Shown one piece after another: positions 1 through 8,952 of a stretch of DNA of 64,000 nt (positions are counted from its first letter, which is position 1; the number at the start of each line of letters is the position of its first letter). The DNA comes from Solibacillus sp. FSL R5-0449. Lineage in GTDB: Bacteria > Bacillota > Bacilli > Bacillales_A > Planococcaceae. The translations under genes and the position numbers were made by a program. Where the stretch lies: contig NZ_CP150239.1 of the NCBI RefSeq assembly GCF_037975215.1, positions 658,001-722,000 on the forward strand, in the 5' to 3' direction. Under the pieces are notes generated by a model. It searched no databases and was not told the DNA's origin. It worked only from the letters and a program-made list of their open reading frames with translations.

Positions 1-1
1 T

Positions 2-3000
2 ATAACAGGTGATGCAGGTACATTTTTAGAGACATTACTGTATTACGGTAAAAGTGATGAAAACGATGAAAAAAACTTCATCAATAAATACGTTACTGAA
101 ACTTCTATTAAATTTCTTGAATCATTGGAGACACAAACGGAAGCTATCGAACAATTTATAGAAGAAAATATTAGCCCGATCACGTCATTAACAAGCGAAG
201 GCATGTTAAGTAAGGAAAGCTACATAGATCTTGTTGTTAAAGCGCGGAATGAATTTAATAATATAACGGACCTTGCCTTGAAAAACCTATTGAAAATTCA
301 ATTAGTGGAAAATAATATTGGTCTTGAACAATTCATCAAAAATGCAGAATCGGATATCAAAAAAGCACAATCGGTAGAAGATAAAATTAAAAATTTAGTA
401 GAAAATCCACCTACCGCATCAACGTTTAATTCCAAAGTTAATACACTTGTAACTGAATATGAACAATTAACAGAATTACAGAAGAAATTAGTATCTAATG
501 CGGATGATTTACAGCCTTATGAAAGTGTCTTAATTGTCGTAAATGAGATTATTAGAATTTCAAAATTATCAGTGTACACAGAAGAGTTCCGTGAACAAGC
601 AATAAAAGTAGGTGAACTTTATGATGCACTTGATCCGCTTAATACACGCTTGGTTGTAAACTTTGATAAATTGTTTGAAATGCAACAGGCTATTGAAAAT
701 GCCAAAAAAGTCGAACTAGAAATCTCGAAAATTAATCAGGCTGCATTTGAAGAGAAAAGCACAATCGTTGCAGATGCAAGAGCAGCTTATAATGCATTAC
801 CGAGTAAAGATCGTAAATATGTATTAAAAGAATTAACAGATTTACTTTCATCATGGGAAAAGTCTACTGCAACAGCAGCAACAATCAATAAACAAATCGA
901 AGCGATTAAAACAGATGTATTTGTGAATATGAATGATGAAAAACAGACAGATTCGAAAAAGCGTTCAACTACGACATCATTTATAACAAAGGTTCGAACT
1001 GCAGAATCTTCTTATGCAAAAATTAAAGAAAATGAGCAGCAAAAAGCTTTAGTTACTAAAAGAGAGATTCTCGAGGCATTTATTCCAATTGTGAATATTG
1101 CAGATAAAGTAATTAATTTGAATGTATCAAGCACTACCTATGCAAAGGATTTAGAAGAAGCGGAAGATGAATTGAACAAGTGGGGTTCTTACAAAAATGC
1201 TATCCCTTCAAGCGATGCAGGAAATATTGAAAAGCTTTATCAATTTTTAACGACCTATTTGCAATTGCAAAAACAGGAGCAATCTGTTGCTGCTCAACTG
1301 GAAGCTGATATTTTAACATTCCAAAATGCTGAAACGATTGATTTACAGCAAATTAGTGCAGCTCGTGAAAAATATAATTCATTATCTTCAAATGCCAAGC
1401 GTTTAGTAAAAAATATAAAAACGTTAACAGAAATTGAAAAGGCCAATAAAACAGCATTAAATGCGATTCAGGCTATCGATAAAATTGACGTAAATGCAAA
1501 GGATTTTACACGTAAAACGACTACTGCCGAAACGTCTTTCAACAAACTGACAGAGCCAATGAAAACGAATGTCTATAATAAAGCCAAACTGGATGATTTT
1601 TTACCTATTGCAAAGTTAATGATAGAAATTGATGCAATACGTACGACTGCAAAAGATTTTAAAGAGAAATTATCAACTGCACAGAATAAGTTTATAGAAT
1701 TCTTAAAAGGATACACAGCACCAGAAAATCCTAAAACAGATTTAGATGTTATTAAATCGAAATTACAAACTGAATACGGTGAAAAGCTGGATGGTTTCAA
1801 TCAAGTTGTCAGTACTGCATTTTCTATCGAGCAAAGAATTGATGCACTGCAAACAAAATCAGGTGAAGCGTTCATCACTGATTTAGCAGAAGTCTCTGCT
1901 GCATACAAGAATCTTGATTCCGCAACGAAACGCAATGTCAGCAATGCCAAAGTTTTAACAGGCCTTGAACGGGACTACAAAGCATCATTGAAAGTAATCA
2001 ATCTTATTGAAAAGCTGCCTGTTCACACAGACCGTAATTATTCTTCAAAAGTAGCTGCTGCTCAAAAAGCATATGAACGGTTAACCGATAAGCAAAAACA
2101 GGATGTATATAATTATAGCTCTAAGCTGAGCAAAATTTTAAAAGTTGCGGATTTAATCAACCGGATAGAAAAACTGCGTGTCGGTTCCAAAACATATGAG
2201 GCGGATGTTGCGGCAATACGTGCTGAATATGCAGCACTCTCTGCTCAAGAGCAACAACTCGTGCATAATATTACGAAGCTTGCTACTGCAGAACAAGGTG
2301 TTTCAAATGCGAAGCAGGTAATGGCATTAATTGAAATAGCAATACCTACTGCAGATGGATATATTCAAAAACTGGTAGATGCACGAAACAGTTATGACAG
2401 CCTTGATAAAGCTGAACAGCGATTAGTAACGAACTATAAAGATTTAACAACCCGCGAGCGCGGTGTAAAACCGGTATTGAAGCTGGATAATAATATTTTA
2501 GCGTTGGATCCATCGAATGCACGTACATTTATTTCAAAGTATAAATCAGCTGAGAAAGCATATGAAAAACTGACGATGTCAGAACGCTCACTGCTCATCA
2601 ACAGTGAAAAGTTATTAGGAGATCTTTCGACAATTTATAATGTAGTAAATGCGATCAATTCAATTAAGCCATCGAGCAAAACGTTTGTAGAAGAGACAGC
2701 AGCAGCAAGAGCATTGTATAATACACTGCCGTCTGAATTAGCTGCACAAGTGTCGAACCTAAAGACATTGCAGGAACACGAACTGAATGTGGAGGGCGGC
2801 GCAAAAGTAGATGCGATGATTCGCGCATTAAATGCAGCACCGGCAAATGAATTTATCGCTAAAATTAAAGAGGCGCGCGAAGCCTATAAATCATTAAGCT
2901 CGGCTAACAAAAAAGGTGTGACACTCGAATCTGAACTAAAAGAGCAAGAAAAGTATATTAAGCCGATTGAAGCTGCGATTAAAGCAATTGATGGCTTAAG

Positions 3001-3616
3001 CAATCCCAAAAATGATTTGAGCCGTCAATTTAATACTGTCAATAATGCTTTGAAAAAATTGGATGACAAACAAAAAGAGTACGTGACAAATATGGATCAA
3101 TATTCGAATTTATCGAGTGTAATTCATGTTTATACATTGATTGATAGTTTAAAACCAAGCGACAAGTACTATCAGGGGAATATGGAAGCAGCAAAGCTGG
3201 CATATGATAAGTTGTCAGAAGCGGAAAAACTGAAGGTCACAAACTATTACAAGTTGCAGCAGGGTGTACTCGATATGACGGAAGTCCAAAAGGTGACGTC
3301 GATTATTGCTTCATTAAATGCTACATCTAGCAGTTTTGAAACAGATGTAACTAATGCAGTAGCAGCATATAAAGCACTTCCTTCCGGTTCCAAGCGCCAA
3401 GTACTGAACTACTCTGTTCTTCAGCAAGCCGAAAAGGATTTAAAGGCAGCAGAGCGTGTCGTGAAGCAAATAGAAGATCTTGATTCAACTTTAAGAACAT
3501 ATGCTTCAAGAGCGAAATCTGCGAAAACAGCTTATGATCGCCTGACAATCGAACAAAAATCTTTAGTGAAAAATTACAATAAACTGCAGGCCGCTATTTT
3601 TGAATTAGGGTTGTAA
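2..3616 (+). CDS. Giant helical-repeat surface-type protein, 5' truncated by window edge
   Basis: The reading frame is open from the first bases of the window, so the true start lies upstream and at least 1204 residues are present. The protein is built from many degenerate repeats of about 65-75 residues. Each has a helix with a pattern like AR.AY..L, followed by K..V.N...L...E. There is no SLH domain, sortase motif or membrane segment in the visible C-terminus, which ends in a last repeat. Repeats of this style occur in large secreted Bacillales proteins, often joined to SLH or wall-binding domains, so an anchor could sit in the missing N-terminal part. The five genes around it that face the cell surface fit an extracellular role. 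The specific function is unknown. A strong terminator follows. Confident as a gene, not as to role. Confidence 0.85.
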   Translation: MTGDAGTFLETLLYYGKSDENDEKNFINKYVTETSIKFLESLETQTEAIEQFIEENISPITSLTSEGMLSKESYIDLVVKARNEFNNITDLALKNLLKIQLVENNIGLEQFIKNAESDIKKAQSVEDKIKNLVENPPTASTFNSKVNTLVTEYEQLTELQKKLVSNADDLQPYESVLIVVNEIIRISKLSVYTEEFREQAIKVGELYDALDPLNTRLVVNFDKLFEMQQAIENAKKVELEISKINQAAFEEKSTIVADARAAYNALPSKDRKYVLKELTDLLSSWEKSTATAATINKQIEAIKTDVFVNMNDEKQTDSKKRSTTTSFITKVRTAESSYAKIKENEQQKALVTKREILEAFIPIVNIADKVINLNVSSTTYAKDLEEAEDELNKWGSYKNAIPSSDAGNIEKLYQFLTTYLQLQKQEQSVAAQLEADILTFQNAETIDLQQISAAREKYNSLSSNAKRLVKNIKTLTEIEKANKTALNAIQAIDKIDVNAKDFTRKTTTAETSFNKLTEPMKTNVYNKAKLDDFLPIAKLMIEIDAIRTTAKDFKEKLSTAQNKFIEFLKGYTAPENPKTDLDVIKSKLQTEYGEKLDGFNQVVSTAFSIEQRIDALQTKSGEAFITDLAEVSAAYKNLDSATKRNVSNAKVLTGLERDYKASLKVINLIEKLPVHTDRNYSSKVAAAQKAYERLTDKQKQDVYNYSSKLSKILKVADLINRIEKLRVGSKTYEADVAAIRAEYAALSAQEQQLVHNITKLATAEQGVSNAKQVMALIEIAIPTADGYIQKLVDARNSYDSLDKAEQRLVTNYKDLTTRERGVKPVLKLDNNILALDPSNARTFISKYKSAEKAYEKLTMSERSLLINSEKLLGDLSTIYNVVNAINSIKPSSKTFVEETAAARALYNTLPSELAAQVSNLKTLQEHELNVEGGAKVDAMIRALNAAPANEFIAKIKEAREAYKSLSSANKKGVTLESELKEQEKYIKPIEAAIKAIDGLSNPKNDLSRQFNTVNNALKKLDDKQKEYVTNMDQYSNLSSVIHVYTLIDSLKPSDKYYQGNMEAAKLAYDKLSEAEKLKVTNYYKLQQGVLDMTEVQKVTSIIASLNATSSSFETDVTNAVAAYKALPSGSKRQVLNYSVLQQAEKDLKAAERVVKQIEDLDSTLRTYASRAKSAKTAYDRLTIEQKSLVKNYNKLQAAIFELGL

Positions 3617-3648
3617 TTTTATTGGAAATACGATAATTTAATTACTGT

Positions 3649-3693
3649 ACCCCAAAAGGTAGAATGGAAAATCTGCCTTTTGGGGTATTTTTT
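3649..3693 (+). terminator. Rho-independent terminator after the giant repeat gene
   Basis: An 11-bp stem (ACCCCAAAAGG pairing with CCTTTTGGGGT) is followed by a T-rich run, 32 bases after the stop codon. Confidence 0.85.
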
Positions 3694-3869
3694 AGTGTAA
3701 ACTTAGATTAAAGAAAACCGTGTATTTATAGAAGATGCGAATGATTTCTATCGAATTTGGTATGAAAATTCTATTTCGTGGCTTTTAAGTTAGTTGCCAA
3801 GATTTATGTTCAAAGAAAAGTAATGATTCCATTGTATAATAATAGAAATGGACTGATAGGGGGGGTTTG

Positions 3870-4931
3870 ATGAAACGAGTTTTAATTATGGGGTCCATCA
3901 TTGCGTGTTTATTACATGCACCATCTTCAGAGGCATATGCAAAAACGTCTCCAACTTTCACCGATGTGAAAAGTACGTATTGGGCGGCACCCGTAATATA
4001 TGAGCTAGTTGAAAAAGGATATATGGAAGGCTATACAGATGGTACATTCAAACCAAACAGTACGACGACTCGTGCTGAAGCCGCTAGTATTATCGCAAGA
4101 ACGATGGGCATACCATTAACGACTGATTTTGTACCGAATTTTACGGATGTTCCTACAGATCACCGTTATTATAAAGAGATTTGTAAACTGGCAGAATTGG
4201 GGATAATTCAAAACGCGAGTGAGTTTCATCCTGAAGCCCCTTTAAAGCGTGCACATATTTCAAAAATGATCGCCCTTGCCTATGCGGTTGAAGTGGATCA
4301 GAAAAATAAGACATCCTTTAAGGATTTGCCAAAAAACTATTGGGCAAAAGACTATATTGAATCACTGGCGGATGTTGAAATTGTAAAAGGGAAGACAGCG
4401 AAAACCTTTGAACCGAATGAATTTGTTACCCGTGCGCATGTAGCTGCACTTACAATGCGCGGAATGGAGTTCAAGGATAAAGTTAAAAATTTAGATATAG
4501 TATACGATTTTTTACAAAAGGATTATATTGATACAGTAAATCATCATATACAGTGGGAGAAAAAAATATTGGAGCTTGTAAACAAGGAACGGGCTGCTAA
4601 AGGCCTTTCACCACTTCAACAAGACAAGAAGTTAACACAAATCGCCATCATTAAAGTGAAGGATATGCTGAAACGCAATTACTTCGAACATAATTCACCG
4701 TTTTATGGCAACCCTTGGGACTTGGCGACGTTATTTGATTATGAATATACAAGCTATGGAGAAAATTTAGCCCGAAACTTCGAGTCACCGGAAACTACGG
4801 TTAAAGCTTGGATGGCTTCACCGAAACATCGCGATAATATTTTAAAAGCTGTATATACACATATGGGCATCGGTATTGAGAAGTCGAAAAATGGAAAATA
4901 TTATGTAGTTCAACACTTTTCTAGTAAATAA
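3870..4931 (+). CDS. SLH-anchored CAP/SCP-domain protein
   Basis: A 353-residue exported protein. A signal peptide (about residues 1-25) is followed by three SLH domains at about 30-72, 90-135 and 150-195, with the usual F.DV...YWA and TRAE patterns. A YkwD-type CAP domain fills about 225-353 and shows FEHNSPF, SYGENLAR and SPKHRDNIL, the conserved CAP blocks. SLH domains bind pyruvylated secondary wall polysaccharide, so the protein should sit on the cell wall. The role of bacterial CAP domains is poorly known. ATG at 3870 is chosen over TTG at 3867 because it follows a G-rich ribosome site. The gene stands alone between two terminators. Confidence 0.9.
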   Translation: MKRVLIMGSIIACLLHAPSSEAYAKTSPTFTDVKSTYWAAPVIYELVEKGYMEGYTDGTFKPNSTTTRAEAASIIARTMGIPLTTDFVPNFTDVPTDHRYYKEICKLAELGIIQNASEFHPEAPLKRAHISKMIALAYAVEVDQKNKTSFKDLPKNYWAKDYIESLADVEIVKGKTAKTFEPNEFVTRAHVAALTMRGMEFKDKVKNLDIVYDFLQKDYIDTVNHHIQWEKKILELVNKERAAKGLSPLQQDKKLTQIAIIKVKDMLKRNYFEHNSPFYGNPWDLATLFDYEYTSYGENLARNFESPETTVKAWMASPKHRDNILKAVYTHMGIGIEKSKNGKYYVVQHFSSK

Positions 4932-5002
4932 ACTGGTAAATACTAGTGCCTTACATTACAGTAATGTTACAAGTTTTATTTCAATAATATAAAAATTCTA
5001 CA

Positions 5003-5051
5003 AAAAACACCAAATCTCCGCGTAAATATAGAGATTTGGTGTTTTTTGTTT
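5003..5051 (+). terminator. Terminator after CAP-SLH gene
   Basis: ACACCAAATCT pairs with AGATTTGGTGT and is followed by a run of T. A-rich sequence on the other side makes it potentially bidirectional. Confidence 0.8.
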
Positions 5052-5215
5052 TTATATCGAAATACTAGAAACTGTTACACAAGTGAAAAGTAATATCACA
5101 AATATATATGTTACCCTGTTATTAGGTTAAATAAACATGAACAAACAAGTTTTACGTTATGTTATACCTCGAATATTCATCACGAGGCCTATTTTGAAGG
5201 GAGTTCCATTTTAAA

Positions 5216-6157
5216 GTGAAAAAGAAAATCTTATTACCGATCTTTGCAATTTTCATGATTTTTTCAGGTGTAGGGATGGGTTCAAATAATACAGCACAAG
5301 CAGCATCAGTTTCAGAATTAACAGCAACAGCTTCTAAATATATCGGTGTACCATACGTTTATGGAGGAACAACAGCACGCGGGTTAGATTGCTCTGGATT
5401 TACTCAATTAGTATTCAAGCAATTAGGTTTTGACTTAAGCCGTACAGCTGCTGCTCAATATAAACAAGGTAGCTCTGTTTCAAAATCAGATTTACAACCA
5501 GGAGATTTAGTATTCTTCAATACAACTGGTAAAACGGCTTCACATGTTGGTATCTCATTAGGCGGTAATAAATTCGTTCACGCTGGTACAAGCACAGGCG
5601 TTACTGAAGCGAGTTTAAGTTCTTCTTACTGGGCAAAGCGATACAACGGAGCAAAACGCGTAGCGAGCTTTGGCGAAAGCAAAAAAGTAGTTGCAGCAGT
5701 TTCTTCAGTTGAAAAAGAAGAAGTAAAAGATTCAGCAATCGATTTCACGATTTATGCATCACGCGGTGAAGTAGCAATTCAATTAGCAGAAACATTAGGC
5801 TTAGATACATCTGATACAAACTCACCATTTACAGATATTAAATCATCATCAAAATATGCAGGTGCAGCAACTGCACTATATAAATTAGGTGTTTTCACTG
5901 GTGACGAAGGTAAATTCAATCCAGCTTCACCATTAACACGTGCACAAATGGCAAAAGTGTTAGTAAAAGCATTTGACTTAAAAATGAAACAAGATACTTT
6001 AAACTTCACAGATGTACCAGCATCTCACTGGGCACATAACGACATCTCGATCCTAGCATCGAACGGTATCACAGTAGGTAAAGGTGACGGCACATTCGGT
6101 ACAAACGATAACGTTATGTTAAAGCATTTAACAGCTTTCATTAACCGTTTACAATAA
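5216..6157 (+). CDS. SLH-anchored NlpC/P60 peptidoglycan endopeptidase
   Basis: 313 residues with a signal peptide ending near residue 30. The NlpC/P60 catalytic domain spans about 32-150, with Cys59 in GLDCSGF, His110 in SHVGI and His122 in FVHAG as the expected catalytic set. About two and a half SLH units follow (about 170-310), the first lacking its N-terminal half. The enzyme is expected to cut the stem peptide of peptidoglycan (D-Glu to diaminoacid bond) at the wall surface. The start is GTG, supported by GAAGGGAG upstream. Here the catalytic domain precedes the SLH units, the reverse of the neighbouring CAP and amidase proteins. The palindrome CCTCG...CGAGG at about 5167-5187 lies between promoter region and start. 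Confidence 0.92.
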   Translation: MKKKILLPIFAIFMIFSGVGMGSNNTAQAASVSELTATASKYIGVPYVYGGTTARGLDCSGFTQLVFKQLGFDLSRTAAAQYKQGSSVSKSDLQPGDLVFFNTTGKTASHVGISLGGNKFVHAGTSTGVTEASLSSSYWAKRYNGAKRVASFGESKKVVAAVSSVEKEEVKDSAIDFTIYASRGEVAIQLAETLGLDTSDTNSPFTDIKSSSKYAGAATALYKLGVFTGDEGKFNPASPLTRAQMAKVLVKAFDLKMKQDTLNFTDVPASHWAHNDISILASNGITVGKGDGTFGTNDNVMLKHLTAFINRLQ

Positions 6158-6262
6158 TAAGATTGGCAATACCAATACTTAATGAATAAATTAGTAACAT
6201 AGTAACTTCTACATATCTCAATAGATATCCACCTTGCAGGGAAGTACTTATTAATAGTAGTG

Positions 6263-6293
6263 AAACACAGACAAATTTGTCTGTGTTTATTTG
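6263..6293 (+). terminator. Terminator after NlpC-SLH gene
   Basis: AAACACAGAC and GTCTGTGTTT form a 10-bp stem with a 6-base loop, followed by ATTTGT. Confidence 0.7.
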
Positions 6294-6313
6294 TGGGTAG
6301 GGGTTGAGAGAAA

Positions 6314-6527
6314 GTAGAATCTTCTACGTCAATAGTAGAAAGATTACTAGTGAATGTGGAAGTTTCAGTTCGAAATGTAGAACAAGTCATGCCTAAAGTA
6401 GAAAGAGCTACTTTATTAGAAGTTCTATAAATGAAAGTAGAAACTTTTCAGGCCAAAGTAGAACGCTTGAGATATAAATTGGAAACTATTGGCGCTAATG
6501 TAGAACAATTACGGTTCAAAAGTAGAA
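6314..6527 (+). repeat. 21-bp-phased GTAGAA array, copy 1
   Basis: Cores start at 6314, 6335, 6356 (GTGGAA), 6377, 6398, 6416 (TTAGAA), 6437, 6458, 6479 (TTGGAA), 6500 and 6522. Steps are 21 bp except one of 18 and one of 22. Spacers of about 15 bases are unlike each other. The array lies between a terminator and the promoter region of the amidase gene. No credible reading frame covers it. Confidence 0.85.
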
Positions 6528-6678
6528 CGCATTAACTTTATTAGACAATCTTAAAAATTGAAAATCATTTTCTCATAAATAAGCCTAGAAAAATATTAAA
6601 TTTCTAGTTTGTTACATATTAATTTTATGAATAATTTGGTAAAATGGGAACTATCTAATAGAGGGGAGGATTTTAACA

Positions 6679-8652
6679 TTGTCTTTGCGCAATCTTGTCG
6701 TGACGGTGACAATCATCTTCATGGCAATGTTCCAATTGAATACGGCATATGCTAATACTAGCTTCGCCGATGTCCCTTCTTCAAACGGGGCGTATAATGA
6801 AATAAACTATTTAGTAAATGCTGGTGTCATAAAAGGGTATACGGAAAATGGTCAAACTCTTTATAAACCGAATACTCATGTAACCCGAGGACAAGCTGCT
6901 AAAATGGTCGTTGTTGCAACGAATAACAAGCCTTTAACTGTTACGAAGTCTTCTTTTTCTGATGTGACATTGGGGACAGAGCTGTCGGGTTATGTAGAAA
7001 GTGCCGTGGAGTTAGGATTTTTCTCTGAGCAATCTAAAGGGAAATTTGGACCGAACACGCCTTTGACTCGAGAAGAAATGAGTAAAGTGCTGGCCATTGC
7101 CTTTAAATTAAATACAGCTCAAACAGAAAAGCTGGAAATTCCTTTTAAAGATATTAAACCGACATATGGCTATTATCCATACATCGCGGCAATTTACTTT
7201 AATGGTATTACGGTGGAAGCTGAGAAATATAATCCGAAAAATTCGGTAACACGTGCGCAGTTTGCTTCATTTATCGCTCGTGCCTCTTCTGAAAAATATC
7301 GTTTGCCATTACCTGTTCAAGGTGTGAACGTACCGGATGTTTCAACAGCAATTGCTTCTGCTAAAGCGAATGTTAATGATTTAAATGTCCGTACGTCGGC
7401 ATCTTCTTCAAACGCATCAAATATTTTAGCGAAAGTAAATACAGGAGCATCGTTCGCCGTTTATGAAATCCAGAAGGACGGTTGGCTGAAGGTCTCCCAT
7501 GAAGGACGCTATGCCTATGTTTACAAGGATTATGTAGATTTTATAGATGAATCCGGTAAGCAACTTAATAAAATACAAAAACACGTTTATGCATCGGGAA
7601 ATATCCAGACATATGAAAAGCGTGATATTGCTTCAAATAGTGTAAGCACGATTGCAGCAAAAGAGAAAATTGCTGTATATAATACGATCGGCAATTGGTA
7701 TGTAACGTTAGTAAATGGTATCCCTGCGTATGTTCGTGTTTCTCAAACCGTGGATTCATTGCAGACAGAACCAGTTACCCCTCCGACAGTAGAGCCGGAA
7801 AAACCGGTAGTGGAAGAGGAAAATAATGTGCCGACGCCTCCTGCAAATGGCGGTGAAAACGAACAACCGGTTACCCCGCCGCAACAGCTATTGACGAATA
7901 CGGTTGGTAAAGCGACAGTTGATGCCCTGCACATTCGTGAGTCGGCTTCAGGTACTGCGCGTTCACTTGGTCAAATTAAGCGAGGAACACTAGTGGAAGT
8001 CCATTCATTAGCCGGCAGCTGGGCTAAAATCACATATAACGGTACTAACGGTTATATTAATAAAACGTATTTACAACTGCTTAATCAAAAAGGATCGGCT
8101 GTAAAAGATCGTATTATTGTTCTTGATCCTGGTCATGGCGGTAAAGACCCGGGTGCTGTTAGTAAAAATGCACGTGAAAAAGAAGTCGTTCTAAAAGTTG
8201 CGAATCTAGTAAAGCAAAAGCTTGAAAAAGATGGTGCAACAGTAAAAATGACGCGTTCTGGTGATACATATCCTAGCTTAGAGGATCGTGTTCGATACGC
8301 TAAAAATGAGAACGGTGAAATTTTTATCAGCCTTCATGCAAATGCAGCAGCAAAGGAATCGGCAAATGGTACGGAAACGTTCTACAGTGTTACTTCCAAT
8401 GCAAATGAAAAAGAAGATTTAGCGTTGGCAACAGCCATTAACAATGAAATCGTTAAAAATGCGAAAATGTACAACCGTGGTGTAAAGCGCGCAGACTATG
8501 TTGTTATTAAAGGAAACGTAATGCCTGCTGTTTTAGTGGAGCTTGGTTTCATTACAAATACTGCGGATAGAGAAAAGCTTATTTCTGACGAGTATGTCGA
8601 AATATTTGCCCAGTCTATTTATAACGGCATTGTGCAATATTATACGAAATGA
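6679..8652 (+). CDS. SLH-anchored N-acetylmuramoyl-L-alanine amidase with SH3 domains
   Basis: 657 residues. A signal peptide (about 1-25) precedes three SLH domains (about 28-200), bacterial SH3 domains at about 228-285 and probably 295-350, a Pro/Glu linker (about 365-405) and another SH3 at about 412-465. A C-terminal Amidase_3 domain spans about 473-655. Zinc ligands expected for this family are visible: DPGHGGKDPGA, the Glu in REKEVVL and the His in ISLHANA, with the catalytic Glu in VLVELGF. It should release stem peptides from glycan at the cell surface. The start is TTG, 8 bases after GGGGAGGA. It is convergent with the glucosaminidase gene, giving two wall lytic activities of different specificity side by side. 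Confidence 0.94.
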   Translation: MSLRNLVVTVTIIFMAMFQLNTAYANTSFADVPSSNGAYNEINYLVNAGVIKGYTENGQTLYKPNTHVTRGQAAKMVVVATNNKPLTVTKSSFSDVTLGTELSGYVESAVELGFFSEQSKGKFGPNTPLTREEMSKVLAIAFKLNTAQTEKLEIPFKDIKPTYGYYPYIAAIYFNGITVEAEKYNPKNSVTRAQFASFIARASSEKYRLPLPVQGVNVPDVSTAIASAKANVNDLNVRTSASSSNASNILAKVNTGASFAVYEIQKDGWLKVSHEGRYAYVYKDYVDFIDESGKQLNKIQKHVYASGNIQTYEKRDIASNSVSTIAAKEKIAVYNTIGNWYVTLVNGIPAYVRVSQTVDSLQTEPVTPPTVEPEKPVVEEENNVPTPPANGGENEQPVTPPQQLLTNTVGKATVDALHIRESASGTARSLGQIKRGTLVEVHSLAGSWAKITYNGTNGYINKTYLQLLNQKGSAVKDRIIVLDPGHGGKDPGAVSKNAREKEVVLKVANLVKQKLEKDGATVKMTRSGDTYPSLEDRVRYAKNENGEIFISLHANAAAKESANGTETFYSVTSNANEKEDLALATAINNEIVKNAKMYNRGVKRADYVVIKGNVMPAVLVELGFITNTADREKLISDEYVEIFAQSIYNGIVQYYTK

Positions 8653-8657
8653 TTGAG

Positions 8658-8694
8658 TGAGCAGCTTCCTTTATAAGGAGCTGCTCATTTTTTG
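8658..8694 (+). terminator. Terminator after amidase gene
   Basis: TGAGCAGCT pairs with AGCTGCTCA, followed by a T-run. Confidence 0.85.
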
Positions 8695-8703
8695 TTTCAG
8701 ATT

Positions 8704-8875
8704 TTCTAATATGTTCCTCAGAAGTTCTAATAACCTGAAAAATGTTCTAATAAAGGTGCGAAGTTCTAATATAATAGACGTTTCTTCTAATATGTCATCC
8801 GGATGTTCTAATATCATAATCAGAAGTTCAAATATCCGATCTCAATCTTCTAATATCGATCCCAACTCTTCTAAT
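8704..8875 (-). repeat. 21-bp-phased TTCTAAT array (reverse orientation), copy 2
   Basis: TTCTAA cores start at 8704, 8725, 8745, 8764, 8785, 8806, 8827 (TTCAAA), 8848 and 8869, with steps of 19-21 and mostly 21. Read on the minus strand the core is TTAGAA, the variant that also occurs inside the GTAGAA arrays. It fills the space between the convergent amidase and glucosaminidase terminators. The open frame it allows (Ser-Ser-Asn repeats) has no ribosome site and is taken as a by-product. Confidence 0.8.
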
Positions 8876-8911
8876 AAAAACCTCCGCTCGCGAAACCTCA
8901 GACCATAAACA

Positions 8912-8946
8912 CAAAAAAATCCAGCACTTCCGTAGAAGTACTGGAT
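8912..8946 (-). terminator. Terminator of the glucosaminidase gene
   Basis: On the minus strand a 12-bp stem with one mismatch (ATCCAGTACTTC with GAAGTGCTGGAT) and a 4-base loop is followed by seven T. Confidence 0.85.
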
Positions 8947-8952
8947 CAGAAA

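Noticed and set aside
6314-6527. CRISPR-like array
   Set aside because: The repeated core is only six to nine bases with spacers of about 15, far below CRISPR repeat and spacer lengths, and no cas gene is in the window.
8657-8908. An 83-residue Ser-Ser-Asn-rich frame after the amidase gene
   Set aside because: It starts within a terminator, has no ribosome site, and its repeats follow from the 21-bp phased DNA array.
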